Part shown: one piece after another, positions 33,363-42,046 of the stretch | How the letters are laid out: every line of letters starts with the position of its first letter | Position numbering within the stretch: position 1 is the first letter of the stretch | Assembly: GCF_013044505.1 (NCBI RefSeq) | Contig: NZ_JABERD010000008.1 | Coordinates: 43,955 to 107,954, forward strand | Direction: 5' to 3' | Length of the DNA stretch: 64,000 nt | From: Streptomyces sp. S3(2020) | GTDB lineage: Bacteria > Actinomycetota > Actinomycetes > Streptomycetales > Streptomycetaceae | Notes under the pieces: model-generated | Databases searched by the model: none | What the model was told of the DNA's origin: nothing | The model's input: the letters and a program-made list of their open reading frames with translations, nothing else | Program-made: the position numbers and the translations under genes

Positions 33363-34979
33363 TCAGTCGACGGTCACCACGACCGAGTGCCGTCCGCTGG
33401 CGCCGTCAGGGAGCGTGCGGGTGCGTTTCTCGGTCTGCACCGCGCCGGTGCGGTCGGTGGCGCGCACCGTGAGGATGTGGCCGCCCTTGGTGGCCTGCCA
33501 GGCGAAGGACCACTGGCGCCAGGTGTCACGGGAGTCCTCGGCTGCGAGCCGGGCCTCCTGCCACGGTCCGTCGTCGATGCGCACTTCGACCTTGTCGATG
33601 CCCCGGTGCTGCGCCCAGGCGACTCCGCCGACCATGACCGTGCCGGCCTTGGGGCGGGCGAAGGGCTTGGGGGTGTCGATCCGGGACTGCGTCTTGACCG
33701 GCGCCCTGCGGGACCATCCACGCCTGACCCAGTACGGGTCGTAGGCGTCGAACGTGGTGAGCTCGATGTCCTTGATCCATTTGCAGGCGGAGACATAGCC
33801 GTAGAGGCCGGGCACCACCATCCGGACCGGGAAGCCGTGCTCGAAGGGCAGGGGTTCGCCGTTCATGCCGAGGGCGAGGAGGGCGTCGCGACCGTCCATC
33901 ACGTCCTCGACGGGGCTGCCGATGGTCATGCCGTCCACCGAGCGGGCCACCAGCTGGTCGGCCGCACCGCCCCGGGAGGGCGCCTCCACTCCGCACTCGG
34001 CCAGCAGGTCCGCGAGACGTACGCCGATCCAGCGGGCGTTGCCGATGTAGGGGCCGCCGACCTCGTTGGACACACAGGTGAGGGTGATGTCGCGCTCGAC
34101 CAACTCCCGCCGCAGCAGGTCGTCGAAGGAGAGCGTGAGCGCACGGGTGACGCCCCGGCCGTGGATGCGCAGCCGCCAGGTCGTCGCGTCCACCCGGGGC
34201 ACCACGAGTGCGGTGTCCACGCGGTAGAAGTCCTCGTTCGAGGTCGTGAACGCGCTGATGCCGGGAATCCTCAGCCCCGCTCCCCTGGGCACGGCAGGGG
34301 CGGCCGAAGCGGGCGCGGGCAGGACCACGTCCTCGCGTGAGGCGATCGCGTCCTGGCCGCGCGATCCGTTGAGGACGCGGCCCAGCGCGCCGGCCGCGGC
34401 GGACCCGGCAGCGGCGGCTGTCGCGGCGATCACGAACCCGCGGCGGTCCCACCCCTGCCCGGGGGACATGCCGGTCTCCTCGTCCGCGGTCGGGGCGGAC
34501 GCCGGCGCGCAGGGCACGAGACGGCCCGCGAGCACGAACAGGACCACGGCCCCCACGACCGCGCCCACCACGGACGGCAGGGCGTCGGCGGGGCGGGTCG
34601 AGTCCGGCCGGCCGGTGGCCGCCACAGCCCCGACGACCCCGAACAGCAGAACTCCCGCCGCCCCGGTTCGCCGATGGCGCAGCGCGAGAATTCCCAGCGC
34701 CAGGGCGAACAGCGCGAGAACGGCGAGAATTCCGAGCTGGAGAACCAGTTTGTCGTCGGTGCCGAAATTCCGGATAGCCCAGTCCTTCACACCGGCCGGT
34801 GTGCGGTCGATCGCCGCGCCTCCCACCGCGACGACCGGACCGGCCTGCGGGCGTACCCACGCCGACACCAGCTCAGCGACGGCGAGCGCGGCGAAACCCG
34901 CCAGAGCACCGCTCAGTGCCCCGAGCACCGGCCTCGTCGGCCGGCGGGAATTCCGCGGTGCTTTCTCGTTCTCCGTCAC
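33363..34979 (-). CDS. membrane-anchored molybdopterin oxidoreductase (sulfite-oxidase fold)
   Basis: 538 aa from GTG 34979. The N-terminal 170 residues carry about four membrane spans. A twin-arginine-like segment (DRRGFVIAATAAAAG, near 180) follows, then the sulfite-oxidase molybdopterin domain: TLTCVSNEVGG holds the cysteine ligand (about residue 302), with NARWIGVRLADLL and FPVRMVVPGLYGY. The C-terminal 90 residues are the Mo-cofactor dimerisation domain. Electron donor and substrate are unknown; it should act outside the membrane. The SigK-like -10 element ends only seven bases before the GTG, so the message is either leaderless or starts translation further downstream. The open frame further upstream to 35564 crosses the divergent promoters and is not coding. 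Confidence 0.88.
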   Translation of the reverse strand: MTENEKAPRNSRRPTRPVLGALSGALAGFAALAVAELVSAWVRPQAGPVVAVGGAAIDRTPAGVKDWAIRNFGTDDKLVLQLGILAVLALFALALGILALRHRRTGAAGVLLFGVVGAVAATGRPDSTRPADALPSVVGAVVGAVVLFVLAGRLVPCAPASAPTADEETGMSPGQGWDRRGFVIAATAAAAGSAAAGALGRVLNGSRGQDAIASREDVVLPAPASAAPAVPRGAGLRIPGISAFTTSNEDFYRVDTALVVPRVDATTWRLRIHGRGVTRALTLSFDDLLRRELVERDITLTCVSNEVGGPYIGNARWIGVRLADLLAECGVEAPSRGGAADQLVARSVDGMTIGSPVEDVMDGRDALLALGMNGEPLPFEHGFPVRMVVPGLYGYVSACKWIKDIELTTFDAYDPYWVRRGWSRRAPVKTQSRIDTPKPFARPKAGTVMVGGVAWAQHRGIDKVEVRIDDGPWQEARLAAEDSRDTWRQWSFAWQATKGGHILTVRATDRTGAVQTEKRTRTLPDGASGRHSVVVTVD

Positions 34980-34985
34980 GTGGGG

Positions 34986-35014
34986 AATCCGGGCCTGAAA
35001 GAGCGGCGGATTGG
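34986..35014 (-). promoter_or_regulatory. SigK-type promoter of the molybdopterin oxidoreductase
   Basis: On the minus strand: CCAATCC (35014-35008), 16 bases, CGGATT (34991-34986). The same two boxes with the same spacing occur at three other promoters in this locus. Transcription would begin about at the GTG 34979, suggesting a leaderless message. Confidence 0.7.
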
Positions 35015-35048
35015 TCGGCCACTCGATCGGATGAAGTGGGTTTTCAGA

Positions 35049-35077
35049 CCAATCCGAACCCGTTCCCGCTACGGATT
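35049..35077 (+). promoter_or_regulatory. SigK-type promoter of the Asp23 ECF sigma operon
   Basis: CCAATCC (35049-35055), 16 bases, CGGATT (35072-35077), divergent from the oxidoreductase promoter and 107 bp upstream of the sigma factor start. Confidence 0.7.
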
Positions 35078-35184
35078 CCACGGCTCCCTGAGCATCCGTA
35101 CGCCTGTCTGCGCGGGAAGTGCCGCGTAACAGGAGGCGGCACCGCCGTGTCCAACCTCCAGGACGAGACGAGAGGAGCCGCCCA

Positions 35185-35769
35185 GTGGCGGGGGCCCGCA
35201 GACAGACCGCACCACCGGACGCGCGAGGCGAGATCGACGACACCCTGCTGGCCGTCCGGGCCGCGGAAGGGGACGAGGACGCGTTCGCCGTGCTGGTGCA
35301 ACGCCACGCTCCGGCGCTGCTCCGGCTGGCCACACGCCTGCTCGGCTCCCGCACGGAGGCGGAGGACGCCGTCCAGGACGCGTTCATCAGCGCCTGGCGA
35401 CGGCTGCCCGAGTTCCACGGCCGGTCCGCCTTCGGCACCTGGATATACCGGATCGTCACCAACCGGTGCCTGAACGTGCTGCGCGCCCGCAGGCCGCTGG
35501 CGCCGCTGGAAGCGGTGGGAGAGCTGCCCGCGCCCGAGCACGCGGTCTCCCCCGCCCGGATCACGGAGGCCCGGGACGCGGTCCGTGACCTGCGGGACGC
35601 CCTCGACCTGCTGTCGGCCGAGCAGCGCGCCTGCTGGGTGCTGCGAGAACTGGACGGCCGGTCCTACGAGTTCGTCGCGGACGCGGTCGGCATCAGCCAG
35701 GAGGCCGTCCGCGCCCGTGTCTTTCGTGCACGACGCTGCCTGACACACGCACTGGGGGCCTGGCGATGA
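35185..35769 (+). CDS. ECF RNA polymerase sigma factor
   Basis: 194 aa from GTG 35185, which has AGAGGAG about eight bases upstream; the upstream frame extension to 35119 is rejected. Region 2 shows AEDAVQDAFISAWRRLPEF and FGTWIYRIVTNRCLNVLR. Region 4 shows LSAEQRACWVLRELDGRSYEFVA and the helix-turn-helix ISQEAVRARVFRARR. Its stop overlaps the start of the zinc-finger Asp23 protein by four bases, which is how sigma/anti-sigma pairs are usually arranged. The promoter is of the SigK type, so this factor appears to sit downstream of SigK. Confidence 0.9.
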   Translation: MAGARRQTAPPDARGEIDDTLLAVRAAEGDEDAFAVLVQRHAPALLRLATRLLGSRTEAEDAVQDAFISAWRRLPEFHGRSAFGTWIYRIVTNRCLNVLRARRPLAPLEAVGELPAPEHAVSPARITEARDAVRDLRDALDLLSAEQRACWVLRELDGRSYEFVADAVGISQEAVRARVFRARRCLTHALGAWR

Positions 35770-36383
35770 CAGCACACACCGACACCCACACCGGCGGCGA
35801 CGACGAGCGGCTGGCCTGCGGCAGGCTGCTGCCGCGGGTCTGGGACGACTGGGAACAGCAGGTCGACGACCCTCATCTGCGGAGCTGCCCGCACTGCCGG
35901 CAGGCGGTGAGCGATCTCGACCAGCTGGAGTCCGCGGTACGCGGCCTGCGCGAGGAGGGGGCCGACACCTCCGACTACGACACGTCCACGCTCACCCGAC
36001 GGGTCATGGACGTCGTACGCCTCGAACTTCGCCCGGGCCGTCCCCTGCCCCTGGGAGAGCCGGACGAGGACCTGTGGATCATGGAGGCGGTCGCCGCCCG
36101 CACGTTGCGGGCGGCCGCCGAGTCGGTGCCTGGCGTACGGGCCGGCTCCTGCCGTCTGCGGCCCGGCGCCACCGGCGACGGGACCGTGTCCGGACCTGTC
36201 GACGTCACCCTCGACATCCACGCACCGGCCGACGCCTCCCTCCCCGACCTCGCCGAGCGCGTCCGCGACCGGGTTCGGGAAGCCGCGGACCACGAGCTGG
36301 GCCTGACGACGGCGACCGTGGACATCCGCGTCACCGACCTCCTCGACACCCCGGCCGACGGCCAGGAAGGACCCGCCCGATGA
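35766..36383 (+). CDS. putative zinc anti-sigma factor fused to Asp23-like domain
   Basis: 205 aa. The N-terminal part has HLRSCPHC (His37, Cys41, Cys44), the Hx3Cx2C core of zinc-binding anti-sigma factors. The C-terminal half (about 100-205) has Asp23-like features (ARTLRAAAESVPGVRAGSCR, VDVTLDIHAPADASL, LGLTTATVDIRVTDLL). There is no membrane segment, so it is cytosolic unless bound to a partner. Start and stop overlap both neighbours by four bases. Position directly behind the sigma factor suggests it is the cognate anti-sigma; this is inferred. Confidence 0.8.
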   Translation: MTAHTDTHTGGDDERLACGRLLPRVWDDWEQQVDDPHLRSCPHCRQAVSDLDQLESAVRGLREEGADTSDYDTSTLTRRVMDVVRLELRPGRPLPLGEPDEDLWIMEAVAARTLRAAAESVPGVRAGSCRLRPGATGDGTVSGPVDVTLDIHAPADASLPDLAERVRDRVREAADHELGLTTATVDIRVTDLLDTPADGQEGPAR

Positions 36384-36727
36384 CCCGGACCACCGTGCAC
36401 GGCACGCTCACCGCGGAGATCGCCCGTGCCGTGGAGGACCTCCCCGGCGTCGCCTTCCTCCGGCCCGGACTCGGCGGACGGCTGCGGGCCGCCCTGGTCC
36501 GGCCGGAACCCGGCGCGGACCCGGCGTCCCCGGCGGGGGTACGGCTGGCCCGGCCGGGCGGTACCGGGCCCTGGCTCGTCGAGATCCACCTCGTCGCGCG
36601 GCGGGCGGCACGCACGGTGGACGTCGCCCGCGCCGCCCGCCGCACCGTCGAGGAACAGTTGTCGACGGCGCTCCCGGGGCAGAGCGCGCGGGCGCGCGTC
36701 ACCGTGACCGTCACGGGCCTGGTCTGA
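36380..36727 (+). CDS. small Asp23-like protein
   Basis: 115 aa from ATG 36380, coupled to the preceding gene by a four-base overlap. The pattern is one diverged Asp23-type alpha/beta domain: EIARAVEDLPGVAFLRPGL, WLVEIHLVARRA, ARAARRTVEEQL, ARVTVTVTGLV. It closes the three-gene plus-strand operon with the ECF sigma factor and the zinc-finger Asp23 protein. No motif gives a biochemical role. Confidence 0.7.
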   Translation: MTRTTVHGTLTAEIARAVEDLPGVAFLRPGLGGRLRAALVRPEPGADPASPAGVRLARPGGTGPWLVEIHLVARRAARTVDVARAARRTVEEQLSTALPGQSARARVTVTVTGLV

Positions 36728-36751
36728 GCATCCGCTCCGGTGGACACACAC

Positions 36752-37243
36752 CTACGGATGCGGCGGCGGAGACGTGATCATGACGTGCGCGAAAACGGTC
36801 CAGACGCCCGCGGCGACGGCTGCCAGGCGGAACCTGCGCCGCCGGGCGAGCGAGACCGGATCAGGACCGTCACCCACGGGCAGACCGGCCGGGAGCGGTG
36901 CCGGACCGGGAGCGACCGGGGCCGCCCGGAACTCCGCCGGTACACGGGGCGAGGCGGCCGGGCCGGCCGGCGCCGGGACCTGGCCCTGGACCAGACCCTG
37001 GGCCAGGCCGTTCAGGAACGCCGCGTAGGCGGCCCGGCGCAGCCCCGTCGGTGCGGTACGCCCCGCTTCCCAGGACCGGACCGTCACGACCGTCACCCCG
37101 AACGCCGTGGCCACCTGCTGTTCGCTGAGATGCCAGGCGCGCCGCAGCCGGAGGCGCTCCTCGGGCCGGGGCAACGGCGCCCGGCCGTCGCGGCGGCGGG
37201 GGTGGGACGGCATGGGCGCCTGGAGAACTTCACTGATCGTCAT
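36752..37243 (-). CDS. XRE-type helix-turn-helix protein with C-terminal membrane segment
   Basis: 163 aa from ATG 37243. Residues about 25-75 form a Cro/C1-like domain (RRAWHLSEQQVATAFGVTVVTVRSWEAGRTAPTG, given here as the helix-turn-helix core around QQVATAFG). A Pro/Ala-rich linker follows, then one hydrophobic segment near the C-terminus (RLAAVAAGVWTVFAHVMI). This design suggests a membrane-tethered DNA-binding protein. It is divergent from the lipid operon and convergent with the Asp23 operon. Targets unknown. Confidence 0.75.
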   Translation of the reverse strand: MTISEVLQAPMPSHPRRRDGRAPLPRPEERLRLRRAWHLSEQQVATAFGVTVVTVRSWEAGRTAPTGLRRAAYAAFLNGLAQGLVQGQVPAPAGPAASPRVPAEFRAAPVAPGPAPLPAGLPVGDGPDPVSLARRRRFRLAAVAAGVWTVFAHVMITSPPPHP

Positions 37244-37365
37244 GACCGTATGACAAGCCGTCCCTACCACTTGTGATCGCGTCCGGGCGAATACACCCGT
37301 ATGCCGTACGTCGCGCGAGCGGAACAGCCATCGCACCACCACATCTCAGGAAGATCACTCCTCAC

Positions 37366-37397
37366 CCAATCCGCCCCGGTCGCAGCTTCGGATTACG
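37366..37397 (+). promoter_or_regulatory. SigK-type promoter of the lipid-modification operon
   Basis: CCAATCC (37366-37372), 16 bases, CGGATTACG (37389-37397), identical in its -10 to the sigK promoter. The start codon of the first gene lies 45 bp downstream. Confidence 0.75.
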
Positions 37398-37441
37398 CGC
37401 GAGATCCATGTCCGTGGCCGACCCGACCAGGAGGAAAGGCG

Positions 37442-38731
37442 ATGTCACACACGTCAGGAAGCGCCGCAAGCGAGCGGAGGCGGCACACGGCCGTGATCGG
37501 CAGCGGGGTGGCGGGACTGACCGCCGCGCACGTACTGGCCCGCGCGCACCACGTCACGCTGTACGAGGCCGACGAGCGGCTCGGCGGGCACGCCCACACC
37601 CACGAACTGGAGTCACACGGCAGGACGCACCACGTGGACTCCGGCTTCATCGTGCACAACCGCCGGACCTACCCCAACCTCCTGCGTCTCTTCGACGAAC
37701 TCGGTGTCACCACGCAGGAGTCGGAGATGAGCATGTCGGTGCGGTGCGAGGGCTGCGGCCTGGAGTACGCCGGCGCCCGCGGCCCCTCCGGGCTGCTGGC
37801 CCGGCCCCGCAACGCCCTGCGCGGGGCCTATCTCCGCATGCTCACGGAGGTCCCCGCCTTCCACCGGGCAGCCCGGCGCCTCCTGGGCCGGCCCGGCGAA
37901 CAGGCCCTCACCCTCGGGGAGTTCCTGGACCGGGAAGGCTTCACCCCCTACTTCCGTACCCACTTCATGACCCCGGTCGTGTCGGCGGTGTGGTCCTGCG
38001 ACGCGGACACCGCCCAGCGCTATCCGGCCGCCTACCTGTTCCGCTTCCTGGAGCACCACGGGATGCTCTCGGTGGGCGGGTCGCCGACCTGGCGGACCGT
38101 GACCGGCGGTTCTCACTCCTATGTGGAGCGAGTGGCCGCCCGCCTGGACTCGGTGTGCCTCGGCACTCGGGTCCGCGTCCTGCGCCGGCACCCCGACGGG
38201 GTCAGCGTCACCACGGACGACGGCACCACACGGTCCTACGACTCGGTGGTCGTCGCCACCCACCCGGACCAGGCCCTGCGGCTGCTGGCCGATGCCACAC
38301 CCGAGGAGAAGGAGGTCCTCGGCGCCTTCCGGTACACGCGCAACACCACACTGCTGCACACCGACACCAGCCTGCTCCCCCGGGCGCGCGGGGCGCGGGC
38401 CTCGTGGAACTACCTGATGCCGTCCTGCACGGCGGGCGCCGACCGGGTGCGGGTCAGCTACGACATGAACCGCCTCCAACGCCTCGACGCCGCCGACACG
38501 TTCGTGGTCACCCTCGGCGGCGAGGACCGCGTCGACCCCGAGCGGGTGCGCGCCCGCATGGTCTACGAACACCCCGTCTACACCCCGGAGTCGGTGGCCG
38601 CCCAGCGACGTCTGCCCGAACTGGGCACCTCCGTCACGGCGTTCGCCGGCGCCTACCACGGCTGGGGCTTCCACGAGGACGGCTGCCGCTCCGGCGTGAC
38701 GGCCGCGGCCACCCTGGGGGTGCGATGGTGA
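37442..38731 (+). CDS. FAD-dependent oxidoreductase (Rv0449c-like)
   Basis: 429 aa from ATG 37442 with a strong AGGAGG site ten bases upstream. An N-terminal FAD-binding Rossmann motif (AVIGSGVAGLTAAHVLA) and the amine-oxidase/desaturase-like second motif (YEADERLGGHAHTH) are clear. This is the NAD(P)/FAD oxidoreductase that accompanies DUF1365 and CFA-type methyltransferases in many bacteria, for example Rv0449c in M. tuberculosis. It probably reduces or desaturates a fatty acyl chain together with the methyltransferases downstream. It is the first gene of a five-gene operon with overlapping ends. Confidence 0.9.
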   Translation: MSHTSGSAASERRRHTAVIGSGVAGLTAAHVLARAHHVTLYEADERLGGHAHTHELESHGRTHHVDSGFIVHNRRTYPNLLRLFDELGVTTQESEMSMSVRCEGCGLEYAGARGPSGLLARPRNALRGAYLRMLTEVPAFHRAARRLLGRPGEQALTLGEFLDREGFTPYFRTHFMTPVVSAVWSCDADTAQRYPAAYLFRFLEHHGMLSVGGSPTWRTVTGGSHSYVERVAARLDSVCLGTRVRVLRRHPDGVSVTTDDGTTRSYDSVVVATHPDQALRLLADATPEEKEVLGAFRYTRNTTLLHTDTSLLPRARGARASWNYLMPSCTAGADRVRVSYDMNRLQRLDAADTFVVTLGGEDRVDPERVRARMVYEHPVYTPESVAAQRRLPELGTSVTAFAGAYHGWGFHEDGCRSGVTAAATLGVRW

Positions 38732-39456
38732 CGACACCCGCGCCCACGCCCGCCCTGTACCGCTGCGCGATCACCCACGTGCGCACCGCGCCCCAGCGTT
38801 ACGCGCTGCGCCACCGGACGTACATGTGGCTCGTCGACCCCGACCGGCTCCCCCGACTCCCCCTGCCGCTCCGCGCATTCGCCCGCTTCGATCCACGCGA
38901 CCACTTCACCGGCCGCCACCCCTCCATCCGCGCGGGCCTGGACTCCTTCCTGGCCGGCCACGGCGTCGACCTGGAGGGCGGACCGGTGGTGATGCTGACC
39001 CACGCACGCGTACTCGGTCACGTGTTCAACCCGCTCACCCTCTACTGGTGCCACGGCCCCGACCGCACCCCGCGGTGTGTCGTCGCCGAGGTGCACAACA
39101 CCTACGGCCGGCGCCACAGCTACCTGCTCCGACCGGACGCCTCCGGGGTGGCGGAGGTCGACAAGGCGTTCTACGTCTCGCCGTTCTTCCCGGTCGACGG
39201 CCGCTACCGCATGCGTCTGCCCGCCCCCGGGAGCCGGCTCGATCTCACCGTGCATCTGGAACGCGAGGACGGCAGACCGTTCACCGCAACCGTTCGCGGC
39301 ACACGGCACGAAGTGAGGGCGGGCACGCTGCTGCGCCGTCCCTGGTCCACGCTCGCCGTCTCCGCGGCCATCCGCCTGCACGGCATCCGCCTCTACCTGC
39401 GCGGGCTGCCCGTCCAGCCCCGACCCGACCACCAGAACACGGAGAACCCCGCATGA
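38725..39456 (+). CDS. DUF1365 family protein
   Basis: 243 aa. The start is either ATG 38725 or GTG 38728, both overlapping the oxidoreductase stop. The family signature is visible: LYRCAITHVRTAPQRYALRH, GHVFNPLTLYWC, EVHNTYGRRHSYLL and KAFYVSPFFPVDGRY. Its biochemical role is not established, but it is nearly always found with CFA-synthase-like methyltransferases and the FAD oxidoreductase (Rv0448c in mycobacteria), so it likely serves the same lipid modification. Confidence 0.9.
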   Translation: MVTTPAPTPALYRCAITHVRTAPQRYALRHRTYMWLVDPDRLPRLPLPLRAFARFDPRDHFTGRHPSIRAGLDSFLAGHGVDLEGGPVVMLTHARVLGHVFNPLTLYWCHGPDRTPRCVVAEVHNTYGRRHSYLLRPDASGVAEVDKAFYVSPFFPVDGRYRMRLPAPGSRLDLTVHLEREDGRPFTATVRGTRHEVRAGTLLRRPWSTLAVSAAIRLHGIRLYLRGLPVQPRPDHQNTENPA

Positions 39457-40745
39457 CGACAGCCGAACGCCGATCCGCCGACGCGGGGCGGACCGTGACC
39501 GTGCCCCCCGTACAAGGGGGCGTCGACCCGGACCGCCGGCCCGACATCACCTCACCACCCGCCGTCTCCCGGGCCAGAACCTCCGTCGCCGCGGCCGTCG
39601 TACGACGGGCTCTGCGCAACCTGCCGCTGCACGTCCGGTTCCCCGACGGCACCTCACTCGGCCAGGGCGGTCCCGCGCTGGACATCCATGACCCGACGGC
39701 CTTCCACGGCCGCATCGGCGGCCAGGGTCTGGTCGGCTTCGGCGAGTCCTACATGGCCGGCGAGTGGGACGCGCCCGATCTCGTGGCCGTCCTCACCGTG
39801 CTCGCGGCGAACGCGGCCGAGCTCGTTCCCGCACCGCTCCAGCGGCTGCGGGGGCTGTGGGCCCCGCGTCGGCCGTACACCGAACGCAACACCCCCGACG
39901 GCTCCCGGGACAACGTCAGCCGCCACTACGACCTGTCCAACGACCTGTTCGCCCTCTTCCTCGACACCACCCTCAGCTATTCCTCGGCGCTCTTCCGCGG
40001 CTTCCCGGCCGACCAGGACCTGCTCCCGGCCGCCCAGCACCGCAAGATCGACCGGCTCCTCGACCTGGCCGACGTACGGGCGGGCACCCGGGTCCTGGAG
40101 ATCGGCACCGGATGGGGCGAACTCGCGATCCGCGCCGCCGCACGCGGCGCGCGGGTCACCTCCCTCACCCTCTCCCGCGAACAGCGCGATCTCGCCCGCG
40201 AGCGGATCGCGGCGGCCGGTCTCACGGACCGGGTCTCGGTGGAACTGTGCGACTACCGCGAAGCACGCGGCACCTACGACGCCGTCGTGAGCGTCGAGAT
40301 GGTCGAGGCCGTGGGCGCGGAGTTCTGGCCCGTCTACTTCCGCACGCTCGACGAACGGCTGGCCCCGGGCGGGCGTGCCGCCCTCCAGGCCATCACCATG
40401 CCCCACGCGCGGATGCTGGCCAGCCGGGACACCTTCACCTGGATCCAGAAGTACGTCTTTCCCGGCGGCCTGATCCCCTCCGTCGAGGCCGTCGCCGAGA
40501 CCGTCCGCGACCACACCCGGCTGCGCGTCACCCGCCGCGACGCCTACGGCGCCCACTACGCCGAGACCCTACGGCTGTGGCGCGAACGCTTCACCGAACG
40601 CGCGGACGAGGTCGCCGCGCTCGGCTTCGACGAGACGTTCCGCCGCATGTGGACGTTCTACCTCGCCTACTCCGAGGCCGGATTCCGCTCCGGATATCTG
40701 AACGTCCAGCAGTACCTGCTCACCAAGGAGGCCTGCACCCGATGA
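39453..40745 (+). CDS. ufaA1: cyclopropane-fatty-acid-synthase-like methyltransferase (UfaA1-like)
   Basis: 430 aa, coupled to DUF1365 by a four-base overlap. The SAM-binding motif is VLEIGTGWGELAIRAA. GGQGLVGFGESYMAGEWDAPD, SVEMVEAVGAEFW, ITMPHARMLASRDTFTW and IQKYVFPGG match the CFA synthase/UfaA1 pattern closely. Rv0447c (UfaA1) has been reported to methylate oleoyl chains towards tuberculostearic acid. The FAD enzyme in the same operon fits a methylation-plus-reduction scheme giving a mid-chain methyl branch; a cyclopropane is the alternative. Acts on membrane phospholipid acyl chains. Confidence 0.9.
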   Translation: MTTAERRSADAGRTVTVPPVQGGVDPDRRPDITSPPAVSRARTSVAAAVVRRALRNLPLHVRFPDGTSLGQGGPALDIHDPTAFHGRIGGQGLVGFGESYMAGEWDAPDLVAVLTVLAANAAELVPAPLQRLRGLWAPRRPYTERNTPDGSRDNVSRHYDLSNDLFALFLDTTLSYSSALFRGFPADQDLLPAAQHRKIDRLLDLADVRAGTRVLEIGTGWGELAIRAAARGARVTSLTLSREQRDLARERIAAAGLTDRVSVELCDYREARGTYDAVVSVEMVEAVGAEFWPVYFRTLDERLAPGGRAALQAITMPHARMLASRDTFTWIQKYVFPGGLIPSVEAVAETVRDHTRLRVTRRDAYGAHYAETLRLWRERFTERADEVAALGFDETFRRMWTFYLAYSEAGFRSGYLNVQQYLLTKEACTR

Positions 40746-42046
40746 CCGCCACCGCCGCGCCCGGCGCCGCCCACCGGATCGTCACCGCCCTGGAGACCAC
40801 GCTCGGCGCCCGCCTCCCGGTGCGGGTGCGCGCCTGGGACGGCAGCGAGGCCGGCCCCACGGAGGCGCCACTCGTCGTCGTACGGTCCCGCCGTGCCCTG
40901 CGTCGCCTGCTGTGGCAGCCCGGCGAACTGGGTCTGGCACAGGCATACGTCACCGGTGACCTCAATATCGAGGGCGACCTGGCCGACGCACTGCGCGGTC
41001 TGTGGGCCGCCGCGCGCGAACACGGCCCGCACACGCCCCGGCTCGGCATCGCCGACCGTGCCCGGGCGGTCGGCACGGCTTTGAGCCTCGGCGCCGTGGG
41101 CCCACGTCCGGCCCCGCCCGCCGCACAGGCGCGACTGCGGGGCGGCCTGCACAGCAAGGCCCGCGACCGAGCCGCCATCAGCCACCACTACGACCTGTCC
41201 AACGCCTTCTACCGCCTGCTCCTCGACGAGACGATGGCCTACTCGTGCGGCTACTGGGCGAGCGAGGACCCTGACTTCGCCCCGGCCGACGCGCAGCGCG
41301 CCAAGCTGGAGCTGATCTGCCGCAAGCTCGCCCTGGTACCCGGCGCCCGGCTGCTCGACATCGGCTGCGGCTGGGGCTCCCTCACCCTCTACGCGGCCGA
41401 GCGGCACAAGGCCCAGGTCACGGCCGTCACGCTGGCCCGTGAGCAGGCGGCCCACGTCCGTGAGCAGGTACGCGAACGGGGCCTGGAGAACCAGGTGGAC
41501 GTGGTGTGCCAGGACTACCGCGACATCGAGGGCGGCGGCTACGACGCCGTCGCGACCGTCGAGATGGGCGAGCACGTCGGGGACACCGAGTACCCGGCGT
41601 TCGCCGCCGCCCTGCACCGGCTGGTGAGGCCCCTGGGCCGGGTGCTGGTGCAGCAGATGTCTCGTGGCCGGACCGCGCCGGGCGGCGGCGCCTTCATCGA
41701 GGCGTACATCGCGCCCGACATGCACATGCGGCCGGTGGGCGAGACGGTGGTCCTGCTGGAGGCGGCCGGGCTGGAGGTACGGTCCGTGGAGTCGCTGCGC
41801 GAGCACTACGTGCGTACCGTCGCCGCCTGGCACCGGACGCTGGAGGAGCGCTGGGACGACGCCGTACAGCTGGTCGGCGAGGAGACGGCCCGGGTGTGGC
41901 GGCTCTATCTGGTCGGCGGGGCGCTGGCCTTCGAGGAGCGGCGGATGGGTGTCGACCAGATCCTGGGCGTGCGGCCCACGGCCGACGGGCGCGGCGCCAT
42001 GCCCGCGACCCCCGCGGACTGGTACGCCGGGCTGGACCGGCTGTGA
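40742..42046 (+). CDS. second cyclopropane-fatty-acid-synthase-like methyltransferase
   Basis: 434 aa, overlapping the first methyltransferase by four bases. The SAM motif is LLDIGCGWGSLTLYAAER, and it shares the family's substrate-loop start SHHYDLSNAFYRLLLDETMAYSC (beginning near residue 143). It differs from the first copy at the active-site region: YIAPDMHMRPVGE replaces the YVFPGG element and VEMGEHVGDTEY replaces VEMVEAVG. The two copies are therefore not recent duplicates and probably act at different steps or on different acyl chains. The mycobacterial locus has only one copy. Confidence 0.88.
   Translation: MTATAAPGAAHRIVTALETTLGARLPVRVRAWDGSEAGPTEAPLVVVRSRRALRRLLWQPGELGLAQAYVTGDLNIEGDLADALRGLWAAAREHGPHTPRLGIADRARAVGTALSLGAVGPRPAPPAAQARLRGGLHSKARDRAAISHHYDLSNAFYRLLLDETMAYSCGYWASEDPDFAPADAQRAKLELICRKLALVPGARLLDIGCGWGSLTLYAAERHKAQVTAVTLAREQAAHVREQVRERGLENQVDVVCQDYRDIEGGGYDAVATVEMGEHVGDTEYPAFAAALHRLVRPLGRVLVQQMSRGRTAPGGGAFIEAYIAPDMHMRPVGETVVLLEAAGLEVRSVESLREHYVRTVAAWHRTLEERWDDAVQLVGEETARVWRLYLVGGALAFEERRMGVDQILGVRPTADGRGAMPATPADWYAGLDRL

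Noticed and set aside
30204..36727. Treating the Asp23 genes as part of the polyketide cluster
   Set aside because: They follow a transposase remnant, have envelope-stress functions and carry SigK-type promoters.
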